DNA of 14,754 bases from Candidatus Saccharimonadota bacterium (GCA_017511405.1 JAFWKB010000023.1:1-14754); one strand, 5' to 3'. Shown: positions 1 to 6,767, counted from the stretch's first letter. Notes: generated from the sequence alone by a model not told the origin. Made by a program: numbers and translations.

Positions 1-1
1 C

Positions 2-739
2 CTTCCTCTTTCGGTTATGATGTCGGGCAATCTCGCCTGGGGCAGTGGTAATCTCTACCGTAGCGGTACGGACGGCTACTTCTGGGCATCTACGCCTTAC
101 GCCTACACGAGTTCACGGCACTTTAGCTTCTACTCCGCTAACGTCGCCCCTAAGGGTGGCTTCGTTAAGTCAAACGGCTTATCCCTCCGCTGCGTCGCCT
201 TTCCTTCCAGAGCTCTCCGCAGCCTTCCTCTTTCGTTTATGATGTCGGGCTATTACGGCTGGGGCAGTGGTAATCTCATCTATAGAGGTACGGACGGCCG
301 CTTCTGGGTCTCTACGCCTGTCACCTATACAAGCTCACGGTACTTGTACTTCGGCTCCTCTAATGTCATCCCTAAGTATGGCGACTATAGCCCAAGCGGC
401 TTTTCCCTCCGCTGCGTCGCCTTTCCTTCCAGAGCTCTCCGCAGCCTCCCTCTTTCGGTTATGATGTCGGGTGATATTCACTGGTACAGTGGTAATCTCA
501 ACGATAGAGGTACGTACGGCCGTTTCTGGACATCCTCGTCTAACGTCTACATCCATTCACGGTACTTATACTTCAGCTCCGCTGGCGTTAACCCTATGAA
601 TAGCAACCTTAAGCCATACGGCTTTCCCCTCCGCCGCGTCGCCCAACCTAGTAAACTCAACACATTGAGCCTTCCGAATCGTCCGCTAATGACGCAACAC
701 GGAGGTTACGACCGAGTATTAGGTGGCTTTCGCCCGTGA
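2..739 (+). CDS. Partial hypervariable tandem-module protein, or end of a silent cassette array
   Basis: The reading frame is open from the left edge, so the true start lies outside; the first ATG (17) is only the start of a repeat unit. Three 74-residue units follow each other in frame. Each holds a variable core with fixed anchors (M-M-S-G, S-G-N-L, G-T-x-G, F-W, S-R, V-x-P, G-F-S-L-R-C-V-A) joined by an almost invariant linker (FPSRALRSLPLS). The anchors resemble the C-terminal half of DUF1566/Fib_succ_major-type domains found on surface proteins, many of which carry variable binding faces. Only about the last 70 residues of such a domain are repeated and no signal peptide or start is visible. 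It may therefore be a repeat-built surface protein or a run of donor cassettes. The third unit has degenerate anchors (P for S, R for C) and a unique tail ending at TGA inside a hairpin. Function is unknown; the family link comes from motif memory. Confidence 0.55.
   Translation, partial: LPLSVMMSGNLAWGSGNLYRSGTDGYFWASTPYAYTSSRHFSFYSANVAPKGGFVKSNGLSLRCVAFPSRALRSLPLSFMMSGYYGWGSGNLIYRGTDGRFWVSTPVTYTSSRYLYFGSSNVIPKYGDYSPSGFSLRCVAFPSRALRSLPLSVMMSGDIHWYSGNLNDRGTYGRFWTSSSNVYIHSRYLYFSSAGVNPMNSNLKPYGFPLRRVAQPSKLNTLSLPNRPLMTQHGGYDRVLGGFRP
17..643 (+). repeat. Three tandem 222-bp variable modules
   Basis: Units begin at 17, 239 and 461, each with ATGATGTCGGG, giving an exact 222-bp period (74 codons). 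The third unit loses homology after 643. The junction block is nearly identical in both complete junctions (182-249 and 404-471, about 67 of 69 bases), while the core differs at roughly half its codons. More units probably lie to the left, since bases 1-16 are the end of another linker. Confidence 0.9.
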
Positions 740-753
740 CGACGGGCCGAAAG
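727..753. other. Hairpin closing the module array
   Basis: CTTTCGCCCGT pairs with ACGGGCCGAAAG across a GACG loop, about 11 pairs with one bulged G. The stop codon of the array frame (737-739) lies at the top of the stem. No T-run follows on either strand, so it is not a classical terminator; it may protect the mRNA 3' end or mark the array boundary. Confidence 0.6.
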
Positions 754-758
754 AACAC

Positions 759-809
759 CGGCGACATTAGCAAATGCGCATAGGACAAAATCTGAACGGC
801 GACATTAGC
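759..809. repeat. Short direct repeats CGGCGACATTAGC, with an inverted copy upstream
   Basis: The 13-mer CGGCGACATTAGC occurs at 759-771 and 797-809. An inverted partner, TCCGCTAATG at 682-691, matches CATTAGCGGA at 803-812 over ten bases, with further pairing at the flanks. All three copies sit in or just after the tail of the module array and before argS. No function is established; recombination boundary or protein-binding sites are possibilities. Confidence 0.6.
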
Positions 810-830
810 GGATGTTCGGAAGACGTATCT

Positions 831-2528
831 CTACATCTCCTCCGGCACCTCAATCCCAAGCAGCCCAAGCCCCTGTTCCATCACATTCCTAAACGCCCTC
901 ACAATCCTCCGCCTCTCTGCCTCAAACTCGCTTCCATTCACCTTACAATTCTCATAAAACCGAGAAAACTCCTGCGCCGTCTCGAACAAATAATTGCAAA
1001 TCACATTCGGCGCCATCTCTCGAACCGCCTGTTTAATCACCTCTGGATATTCAACAAATTTCTTACAAATCCTAACCTCAAAAGGATTCAATTCCCACTC
1101 CTTACTAAATCCTTTATCAAGCTCCTCCTCCGAATCTTCCTTCAGAATCTTCTTCGCTCGAACACAAGAATATTGAAGATACACCCCTGAATTCCCTGTT
1201 GTCGACACACTTTCCTCAATATCAAACTCAATATCTCCCCCAATCCGATATTTCAAAAACGCATACTTAATCGCCCCAAGTACAATCAAATCATTACTCG
1301 TCTTCTCTCTAACGTCCTCTAGAACATCCACCGCCTTAATAAAATTCCCTTTCCGACTCGACATCTTGACCGCCCCCGGGAGTTTCACATTTCCGTGCGT
1401 TAAATGCCTTGTTTTCTGAACCAACTCTGGGGCATATTGCTCTACCGATTTCAAAACCACTTTCATATACTCAATAATATCGTTCCCCGTTATGACGACC
1501 GATTCATCGAACTTAAAATCCGCCCATTTTTCGAACAAAAGCCCCACGTCTTTCGTTTCGTACGTCGGAAGCCCCTCTTTATTAATAAAGACTCTTGTAT
1601 GTAACCCAAATTTCTCCCCCTTAAACACCGTCGCCCCCTCACTCTTCTCATATACCCCCGGAGTATGCTCCACAACCTCCCGAACCCCCTTTTCTGCAAC
1701 CTCCGATTCCGGATAAAACTTATCAAATTTTACCCCAATCTTCTCATAAAAATCCTCAAAATAACGATAGCTAAGCTCTCTTCCCTTCCAATAAATTTTC
1801 GCAATCTCCCCTTCTCTCTCTCCGTTCTCCGCAATTTGATATATTTTTTTATTCAATTCAATAATTTCTTTACGCGCTTCTTCGTCTTCCTCATACTCCC
1901 TCGTCCCCTCAACATAGCACTCCGCCACATCCTCAATCGTAAATTCCTTCAATCCCTTTTTAATCAAACTATAAATCGTTTTCCCAACATGAAGCCCAAC
2001 ATCTCCCCCAAAGTTCACCCTATAAACCTTCGCCCCCGACAATTCAAAAAGCCGCGAAATACTTTCCCCGACCACCGATGTATAAAAATGCCCAATATGG
2101 AGCACCTTAAACGGATTTGGATCAGAAAACTCCGTCACGACCGTCTTATCTAAATATTCATCCCGTGATATATTTTTCTTAAATTCTTCCAAATTTCCGC
2201 CAAATTCGCCTAATTTTTCCTTGAAATATTCATCTGGTAGCATAAAATTCAAAAATCCCGGCCCTGCAATTTCAACTTGAGTTCCTTCAAGCGTCCCTAA
2301 ATCCTCCTTCAAAAATACTTCCCTTAAAATCTCTCCAATCTCTCTCGGATTTTTCCCCACTTCTTTAGAAATCTTCATGGCCACGTTTGTCGCAAAATCC
2401 GCCCTAAACCCCTCACGTTCCCCTTCTTTTCTCCCCTGTAATTCTGGAGCCTTCTCAACCTTCGCCTCGGCTTTAATCCCAAACGTTTCCTCAATAATCT
2501 TTTTAAGAATTTTTTCAATCTTTTCCAT
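831..2528 (-). CDS. argS: Arginine--tRNA ligase
   Basis: Cytoplasmic class I aminoacyl-tRNA synthetase charging tRNA-Arg with arginine. The 565-residue product has an N-terminal additional domain (about 1-100), the HIGH signature at 144-147 inside P-F-K-V-L-H-I-G-H, the family segment N-F-G-G-D-V-G-L-H (172-180), the KMSKS-equivalent K-M-S-S-R at 388-392, and a C-terminal anticodon-binding domain including Y-L-Q-Y-S-C-V-R-A (450-458). Length is normal for ArgS. I chose the ATG at 2528 rather than the longer frame to 2603, because the extra 25 residues are not family-like and would overlap the -10 element at 2536-2541. It is divergent from the membrane-protein gene at 2630 across about 100 bp. 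Codons are G- and A-rich (Glu, Lys, Gly), fitting the strand bias of the window. No T-tailed terminator is visible after its TAG stop. Confidence 0.95.
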   Translation of the reverse strand: MEKIEKILKKIIEETFGIKAEAKVEKAPELQGRKEGEREGFRADFATNVAMKISKEVGKNPREIGEILREVFLKEDLGTLEGTQVEIAGPGFLNFMLPDEYFKEKLGEFGGNLEEFKKNISRDEYLDKTVVTEFSDPNPFKVLHIGHFYTSVVGESISRLFELSGAKVYRVNFGGDVGLHVGKTIYSLIKKGLKEFTIEDVAECYVEGTREYEEDEEARKEIIELNKKIYQIAENGEREGEIAKIYWKGRELSYRYFEDFYEKIGVKFDKFYPESEVAEKGVREVVEHTPGVYEKSEGATVFKGEKFGLHTRVFINKEGLPTYETKDVGLLFEKWADFKFDESVVITGNDIIEYMKVVLKSVEQYAPELVQKTRHLTHGNVKLPGAVKMSSRKGNFIKAVDVLEDVREKTSNDLIVLGAIKYAFLKYRIGGDIEFDIEESVSTTGNSGVYLQYSCVRAKKILKEDSEEELDKGFSKEWELNPFEVRICKKFVEYPEVIKQAVREMAPNVICNYLFETAQEFSRFYENCKVNGSEFEAERRRIVRAFRNVMEQGLGLLGIEVPEEM

Positions 2529-2535
2529 TCCCCTG

Positions 2536-2546
2536 ATTATACCATA
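2536..2546 (-). promoter_or_regulatory. Extended -10 of argS, leaderless type
   Basis: Read on the minus strand this is TATGGTATAAT: a perfect TATAAT hexamer with the TG extension. It ends 7 nt before the argS ATG, so transcription should start at or within a base or two of the start codon. The AGGGGA directly abutting the ATG is too close to act as a ribosome binding site. No good -35 hexamer is seen. Confidence 0.7.
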
Positions 2547-2548
2547 TC

Positions 2549-2577
2549 TTGATTTTTTAAGCATTTTGTGATATAAT
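2549..2577 (+). promoter_or_regulatory. Sigma70-type promoter of the 2630 gene
   Basis: TTGATT (2549-2554), 17-nt spacer, then TATAAT (2572-2577) preceded by TG at 2569-2570. Predicted start is near 2584, leaving a leader of about 46 nt with a strong GGGAGGA ribosome binding site at 2617-2623. The promoter is interleaved with the divergent argS promoter region. Confidence 0.75.
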
Positions 2578-2629
2578 AAAGATGTAGTTACTATTCTATG
2601 CACATTTCATCTTATAGGGAGGAAAATCC

Positions 2630-3142
2630 ATGTCGCATTCAGTCATTCTTCTTATCGTCGTTCTCGTTGTCCTTCTCGCCGCAATTATAATCTTGTCTAA
2701 ATGCATCAAAAAACGAATTCGTATCGCCTACCGATACGAAGAAACCATCGAACAATCCTTCAGTCTTCTTTCTATAGATGTCGACAAGAGGTACGCAAAA
2801 ATCCTTCTGTGTCTCTACCCGCCCATCCTGAACGAACCAGGTTCTCTCGAGAATCTTCTCTACGAAATCAAAGACAATTACATCTGCCATTACCGAAGTT
2901 CAAAAGGAGAAATCCGTTCCCGCATCGTCCCCAAAGCTTTCGCCGAAATCTGCGATAATTTTAACCCAAAGACCGAAATCCCCCGTCTCGAAATTGTCAC
3001 CAAACGTCTAATCTGGACTTACCAATTATTCAAAAAACGATGGGAATATCCCGAAAAAAGAGAAACAAAATACGTCTTCCATGTTCCAAAATCCGGTATA
3101 ATCGTCTTAGATTCCCCCCTTGCCAACGATAACCCCGCCTAA
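2630..3142 (+). CDS. Small single-pass membrane protein of unknown function
   Basis: The 170-residue product begins with a strongly hydrophobic segment (about residues 4-24, rich in V, L and I) followed by K-C-I-K-K-R, which predicts an N-terminal membrane anchor with the rest in the cytoplasm by the positive-inside rule. The soluble part has no motif I recognise; it is mixed alpha/beta in composition with charged patches (K-K-R-W-E-Y-P-E-K-R-E around 135-145). The GGGAGGA ribosome binding site 6 nt upstream supports the ATG at 2630. It stands alone, with its own promoter and terminator, divergent from argS and convergent with pyrG. The stop codon lies in the loop of its terminator. It is probably a lineage-restricted protein; I assign no function. 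Confidence 0.75.
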   Translation: MSHSVILLIVVLVVLLAAIIILSKCIKKRIRIAYRYEETIEQSFSLLSIDVDKRYAKILLCLYPPILNEPGSLENLLYEIKDNYICHYRSSKGEIRSRIVPKAFAEICDNFNPKTEIPRLEIVTKRLIWTYQLFKKRWEYPEKRETKYVFHVPKSGIIVLDSPLANDNPA

Positions 3143-3159
3143 CGCGGGGTTCTTTTTTT
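3131..3159 (+). terminator. Intrinsic terminator of the 2630 gene
   Basis: AACCCCGC (3131-3138) pairs with GCGGGGTT (3144-3151) over a 5-nt loop, followed by CTTTTTTT. The TAA stop of the upstream gene (3140-3142) is in the loop region and the TAA of convergent pyrG (3158-3160) overlaps the T-tract, so one structure is shared by two gene ends. Confidence 0.9.
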
Positions 3160-4768
3160 ACTTCTTACAAGCTTTAATAAACGCCTTAAACAGCGGATGC
3201 ACCTCAAGTGGTCTACTCCTAAACTCCGGATGTGCTTGTGTTGCAATGAAGAAATCACACCCCAGCGCCTCGACAAATTCCACTAATTTCCCATCCGGAC
3301 TCGTTCCTGTTATCTTCAATCCCCCCTTCTCAATCTCTCGAATAAATTTCCGATTCACCTCATACCTATGCCTATGCCTCTCGACAATGTCCGTCTCCCC
3401 ATAAATCTTCGCCACCTTCGAACCCTTCTCTAGCACTGCCGGATAACTCCCCAGCCTCATACTCGCCCCTGTCGATTCCTTTCCTTTTTGCCCCGGCATA
3501 ATATAAATTACATTATTCTTTTCCTCCTCCGAGGCCCCAAATTCCTCACTATTCGCTGTCTTTACTCCCGCCTTGCGACAAGCCGCAATCACCGCCACCT
3601 GCATCCCTAAACAAAGCCCAAGATACGGCATGTTGTGTTCAAGCGCATAATCTGCGGCAAGAATTTTCCCTTCCACGCCTCTAACTCCGAATCCCCCCGG
3701 AACTACAATCCCGTCCAATCCTTCGAGTTCTTTAATCTTCCCTTCCCCCTCAAGTTCCTCCGCATTCACCCAAACAAGTTCCAAATTCACCTGCTCCCAC
3801 GCTGCCGCCGCTTTGAGTGCCTCTGTTACACAAATATAAGTGTCTTCATTCCCCACATATTTCGCAACAAGCCCAACTTTGACCGTTCTTTTGTACTCTT
3901 TATTTCTTCTTCGAGAAAACTCTTTCCATCTCGCCATATCCGGCTCCGAATCATCCCCAATAAACTCGTTCAAAATCTCCAAAACCCCCGACTTAAGCAC
4001 ATTAAACGGTACATCATACACCGATTTAATATCCGGCAAATTCACCACCGCCTCTGTATCAATCCCCGCAAACCCCGCAATCTTATCTTGAATTTCCTTC
4101 GGCGCCGGTCTTTCTGTTCGCGTACAAACAATGTCAGGGATAATCCCAAATCCCCGAAGATCTTTAAGCGCATTTTGCGCCGGCTTCGTCTTAAACTCTT
4201 TGCTTGTGTTAATCCAAGGTACATACACTACCGAGATATAAAGACAGTTAGAAAGTCCAACCTTATTCGCAAACAACCGAATCGCTTCGATAAACGACAA
4301 CCCCTCATAATCCCCAATTGTTCCCCCAATCTCGACAATATGGATGTCTGAATTCTCGCTCGCCTTCGCAATTTTCTCTTGCACAAGATTCGTAAAATGC
4401 GGAATAAGCTGTACAGTTTTCCCTCTAAAACCCCCTCGCCTTTCCTTCTCAATCAGCTCCTTAAAAATCGCCCCCGAAAGCGTAATTGAATATCTCGAAG
4501 TCTCAAAATCCAAAAATCTCTCATAATGCCCCAAGTCCAAATCCGTTTCAACCCCATCCGCCGTGACAAAACACTCCCCGTGCTCCACCGGGTTCAAAAG
4601 CCCCGCATCCACATTAAGATACGGGTCGCATTTCTGCATCGTCACCTTATATCCTTTAGCCTTCAAAATCGCCCCGATGCTCGCCGCCGTAATTCCCTTC
4701 CCGACCCCCGACAAAACTCCCCCCGTTACGAAGATATATTTACATTTTCCCTGTTTATTTTCTCTCAT
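3158..4768 (-). CDS. pyrG: CTP synthase
   Basis: Makes CTP from UTP, ATP and glutamine in the cytoplasm, the last step of pyrimidine nucleotide synthesis. The 536-residue product has the N-terminal amidoligase domain with the P-loop G-G-V-L-S-G-V-G-K-G (16-25), the D-P-Y-L-N-V-D segment (48-54) and H-G-E-C-F-V-T ... E-T-D-L-D-L-G-H-Y-E-R-F (63-85). A C-terminal class I glutamine amidotransferase domain follows, with oxyanion-hole region P-G-G-F-G-V-R-G (357-364), nucleophile Cys386 in G-L-C-L-G-M-Q, and His513/Glu515 in Q-A-H-P-E-F. Length is normal. The ATG at 4768 is chosen because a perfect AAGGAGGT (4776-4783) lies 7 nt upstream; the longer frame to 4822 reads through the promoter. It converges on the 2630 gene and is divergent from the toxin-antitoxin pair. 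The I-G-D-Y-E-G segment (151-156) differs mildly from the usual G-D-I-E-S. Confidence 0.97.
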   Translation of the reverse strand: MRENKQGKCKYIFVTGGVLSGVGKGITAASIGAILKAKGYKVTMQKCDPYLNVDAGLLNPVEHGECFVTADGVETDLDLGHYERFLDFETSRYSITLSGAIFKELIEKERRGGFRGKTVQLIPHFTNLVQEKIAKASENSDIHIVEIGGTIGDYEGLSFIEAIRLFANKVGLSNCLYISVVYVPWINTSKEFKTKPAQNALKDLRGFGIIPDIVCTRTERPAPKEIQDKIAGFAGIDTEAVVNLPDIKSVYDVPFNVLKSGVLEILNEFIGDDSEPDMARWKEFSRRRNKEYKRTVKVGLVAKYVGNEDTYICVTEALKAAAAWEQVNLELVWVNAEELEGEGKIKELEGLDGIVVPGGFGVRGVEGKILAADYALEHNMPYLGLCLGMQVAVIAACRKAGVKTANSEEFGASEEEKNNVIYIMPGQKGKESTGASMRLGSYPAVLEKGSKVAKIYGETDIVERHRHRYEVNRKFIREIEKGGLKITGTSPDGKLVEFVEALGCDFFIATQAHPEFRSRPLEVHPLFKAFIKACKK

Positions 4769-4775
4769 TGTGGGT

Positions 4776-4818
4776 ACCTCCTTATCACGCCCACGCTGTT
4801 TTCTTTCATTATACCATA
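4776..4818 (-). promoter_or_regulatory. pyrG promoter and leader with strong Shine-Dalgarno
   Basis: Minus-strand TATGGTATAAT at 4818-4808 is identical to the argS element, but here 39 nt separate it from the ATG, and the leader holds AAGGAGGT (4783-4776). This is the one case of the shared -10 motif with a conventional leader. No convincing -35 is seen and no CTP-sensing G-run is evident at the likely start. Confidence 0.7.
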
Positions 4819-4844
4819 ACACTTTTGGTTTTTCTCAAAAATCC

Positions 4845-4885
4845 TTTTGTTATTTCTTGACAATTTTGTTATTTTTTGCTATTTT
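4845..4885 (+). promoter_or_regulatory. Toxin-antitoxin promoter with direct repeats around the -35
   Basis: TTGACA (4857-4862), 17-nt spacer, TATTTT (4880-4885) with TG extension (4877-4878). Two near-identical 14-mers, TTTTGTTATTTCTT (4845-4858) and TTTTGTTATTTTTT (4864-4877), spaced 19 bp, flank the -35. They could be an operator for the AbrB-like antitoxin, as autoregulation is usual in such pairs; the low complexity of the T-rich repeats weakens this. Confidence 0.6.
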
Positions 4886-4906
4886 TAATACAGAAAGGCT
4901 TCCAAT

Positions 4907-5209
4907 ATGATTTTTTCCTCAACAATAACAAAAACCGGCCAAGTTTTCCTTCCTAAAACCGTCCGAACTGCTCTCGGGCTCTCCCCTGGACAACGGATTA
5001 GTTTTGACCTCAAAAACGACACCCTGATTCTGAAAAAAACTAAATCCCTCGACGAACTTATTCAAAGTTTCGACAAAAACCAAAGTGAAGCCACCAAAAA
5101 AGCCATCGAATCTTATCGCGGCCTTTCCTCTAAAGAAGCCCTGGAGAAATGGGCTAACTCCCCCGAAGGCCAAGTTAAATTGAAAGAAAAATATGCCCGA
5201 ACCGTTTAA
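4907..5209 (+). CDS. AbrB/MazE-type antitoxin
   Basis: The 100-residue product carries an N-terminal swapped-hairpin AbrB domain: S-S-T-I-T-K-T-G-Q-V-F-L-P-K-T-V-R (4-20), then L-G-L-S-P-G-Q-R-I-S-F (23-33) and a D-T-L-I-L-K-K strand (38-44). The remaining 55 residues are charged and helical, including a segment (about 64-100) likely to wrap around the toxin. In such pairs the antitoxin binds promoter DNA and neutralises the partner nuclease. An AAAGG ribosome binding site lies 8 nt before the ATG. The gene overlaps the PIN gene by 17 nt, indicating translational coupling. The pairing with a PIN protein makes this a VapBC-like module with an AbrB-class antitoxin. Confidence 0.88.
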   Translation: MIFSSTITKTGQVFLPKTVRTALGLSPGQRISFDLKNDTLILKKTKSLDELIQSFDKNQSEATKKAIESYRGLSSKEALEKWANSPEGQVKLKEKYARTV

Positions 5210-5597
5210 ATCTTCTCTGGATACGAACCTAATTTGCCGGCTCATCATCGGCGATGTTCCCGCCCAACGAGAAAAAGCCAAACATCTTCTCTCCGACATT
5301 TCTCATTCGTTTTACGTCAACGACGTCGTTGTCGCCGAAACAATTTTCGTTCTTTCCTCTGTCTATTGCCTTGAAAGAGAAAAAATCTCCGAAGATCTTA
5401 AAAACCTATTTTCTCTCCCTAATGTTTCCCCTGAATCTCCTTTTATACTTGACGCTCTTGATTTCTACGCTTCGCACCCTTCTCTCTCCTTCGTAGATTG
5501 CTATTCCGCCTTTTTCGCCGAAGCAAATAATAAAGAGCCTCTCCTGACCTTCGATCGTAAGCTCTCCCGCCAACACCCTTCCGCCAAATCTCTCTAA
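5193..5597 (+). CDS. PIN-domain ribonuclease toxin (VapC-like)
   Basis: The 134-residue PIN-domain protein has the acidic residues expected for a metal-dependent RNase: Asp10 in S-L-D-T-N, Glu49 in V-V-A-E-T-I-F-V-L, Asp102 in F-V-D-C-Y-S-A, and Asp121 in L-T-F-D-R-K-L. Length is typical of VapC toxins. VapC family members cut tRNA or rRNA and stop translation; the target here cannot be read from sequence. It overlaps the antitoxin by 17 nt in another frame and no separate promoter is visible, so production should depend on antitoxin translation. All four catalytic acids are present, so the toxin appears intact. No clear terminator follows. Confidence 0.9.
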   Translation: MPEPFKSSLDTNLICRLIIGDVPAQREKAKHLLSDISHSFYVNDVVVAETIFVLSSVYCLEREKISEDLKNLFSLPNVSPESPFILDALDFYASHPSLSFVDCYSAFFAEANNKEPLLTFDRKLSRQHPSAKSL

Positions 5598-5636
5598 TCA
5601 TCAAAAACTAGCATAAACCCCTGATAAAACGCGAAC

Positions 5637-5730
5637 GTGTTCAATTCATTTTGAACACATCCTCACGATATGTTCAATTTTTTTGAACACGTCTATTGAC
5701 ATTTTTGAACATATATGCTAACATGTTCAA
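5637..5730 (+). promoter_or_regulatory. Six TGTTCAA half-sites forming an operator array
   Basis: TGTTCAA occurs at 5638-5644, 5671-5677 and 5724-5730, and its inverse TTGAACA at 5651-5657, 5683-5689 and 5705-5711. The first four form two palindromes with spacers of 6 and 5 nt; the last two flank the -10 element with a 12-nt gap. The block ends at the start codon of the regulator at 5732, whose N-terminus looks DNA-binding, so autoregulation is the simplest reading. Confidence 0.8.
5696..5724 (+). promoter_or_regulatory. Promoter of the HATPase regulator, leaderless type
   Basis: TTGACA (5696-5701), exactly 17 nt, then TAACAT (5719-5724) with a TG extension (5716-5717). The -10 ends 7 nt before the ATG at 5732, so the transcript should begin at the start codon. 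Two TGTTCAA half-sites overlap this promoter, so a bound regulator would exclude RNA polymerase. Confidence 0.75.
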
Positions 5731-5731
5731 T

Positions 5732-6748
5732 ATGAACGCAAAGGAAACAATCTATAACCTATTAAAAAAATCCCCCGTTCCCCTTTCCGCTAAAAAAATA
5801 TCCTCCTACAAAAACACTCCGAACCGAACCTACACTGCCCATCTTCTGTCGGAGCTCGTAGATGAAGGAAAAATTCTTAAAATACGTACAGGCAAAAATA
5901 TCACTTATTTCGCCGCCACAATCATCTTCAACAAAACCCTAAAAATCAAAAATCTCCACGAAGACGAAATCTGGGAAAAAATAAGAAAAACGCCGAATTT
6001 TATAGAAACCTTATCTGACCAATCGGAGACATCTTTACACTTCGCTTTCACGGAAATGTTAAACAATGCCATAGACCACTCAAAATCCGGCACTGTTTCC
6101 ATAATTCTTGACACATCAAAAACCTCAGTCTTCTTCTCCATCAGGGACTACGGTATCGGCGTTTTCAATAGTCTTATGACTAAAAAATCATACTCCGACA
6201 TATTAACCACGATTCAAGAGCTAGTTAAAGGAAAAACCACCTCCGACCCAATCCACCATTCCGGCGAGGGAATTTTCTGGACCTCAAAAATCGCCGACAA
6301 GTTTGAACTAAAAAGCTATGATTATAGTTTAATTATAGACAACACAATCCACGATTACACAATCAAAAAATTAGATAAAAAAATAATCGGCACAGAAGTC
6401 TATTTTGAAATTGAAAAACAATCCAAAAAATCCATAAGAAACCTTTTCCACGAATATTCATTTGATCCTTCCCGACTCACCCTAGATACAACCTCAATCC
6501 CGATTAAACTCTATGAGCTTGGCGAAGCATGGATATCTCGCTCCCAAGCCAAAAAAATGCTCTCAAATCTAGAAAAATACAAAAAAATCATCCTAGATTT
6601 CAATAATATAGACTTAATCGGTCAAGGTTTTGCCGATGAAGTCTTTCGCGTTTTCCAAAATGCCCATCCCGACATCATTTTAGAGCCAATCAACACAAAC
6701 GAAACAATCCAAATTCTTATAAACGACGCCCGAAGCAATAGAGAATAA
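5732..6748 (+). CDS. Winged-helix, HATPase and DUF4325 (STAS-like) regulator
   Basis: The 338-residue product has three parts. Residues 1-62 look like a winged-helix domain: K-E-T-I-Y-N-L-L-K, a helix pair, then E-G-K-I-L-K-I-R-T-G-K-N as a wing. Residues about 75-230 are a GHKL ATPase with N-box E108-M-L-N-N-A-I-D-H-S, G1 box D139-Y-G-I-G-V and G2 box G178-E-G-I. Residues about 250-338 match the STAS-like DUF4325 pattern (I-L-D-F-N-N-I-D ... I-G-Q-G-F-A-D-E-V-F). No histidine kinase dimerisation helix or membrane segment is seen, so it resembles a soluble anti-sigma-kinase-like switch. I start at 5732 because of the promoter spacing; a TTG frame from 5696 would begin inside the -35, and the ATG at 5723 lies in the -10. 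Six inverted half-sites cover the promoter. Molecular target unknown. Confidence 0.85.
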   Translation: MNAKETIYNLLKKSPVPLSAKKISSYKNTPNRTYTAHLLSELVDEGKILKIRTGKNITYFAATIIFNKTLKIKNLHEDEIWEKIRKTPNFIETLSDQSETSLHFAFTEMLNNAIDHSKSGTVSIILDTSKTSVFFSIRDYGIGVFNSLMTKKSYSDILTTIQELVKGKTTSDPIHHSGEGIFWTSKIADKFELKSYDYSLIIDNTIHDYTIKKLDKKIIGTEVYFEIEKQSKKSIRNLFHEYSFDPSRLTLDTTSIPIKLYELGEAWISRSQAKKMLSNLEKYKKIILDFNNIDLIGQGFADEVFRVFQNAHPDIILEPINTNETIQILINDARSNRE

Positions 6749-6767
6749 AAAACTCCCCATCGGGAGT
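6747..6767 (-). terminator. Intrinsic terminator of tRNA-Ser
   Basis: On the minus strand ACTCCC-GATG-GGGAGT forms a 6-bp stem directly followed by a T-run, 15 nt after the encoded CCA of the tRNA. On the plus strand no T-run follows, so it does not serve the upstream gene well. Confidence 0.85.

Noticed and set aside
45..464. Second-frame ORFs (45-242 and 267-464) over the module array, ending in a similar C-terminus
   Set aside because: They are the frame-shifted reading of the same repeat; the frame with conserved domain anchors runs uninterrupted across all units, and these stop at every junction.
5696..5731. TTG or upstream ATG start for the HATPase regulator
   Set aside because: TTG at 5696 is the -35 hexamer and ATG at 5723 overlaps the -10; the start at 5732 fits the promoter spacing.
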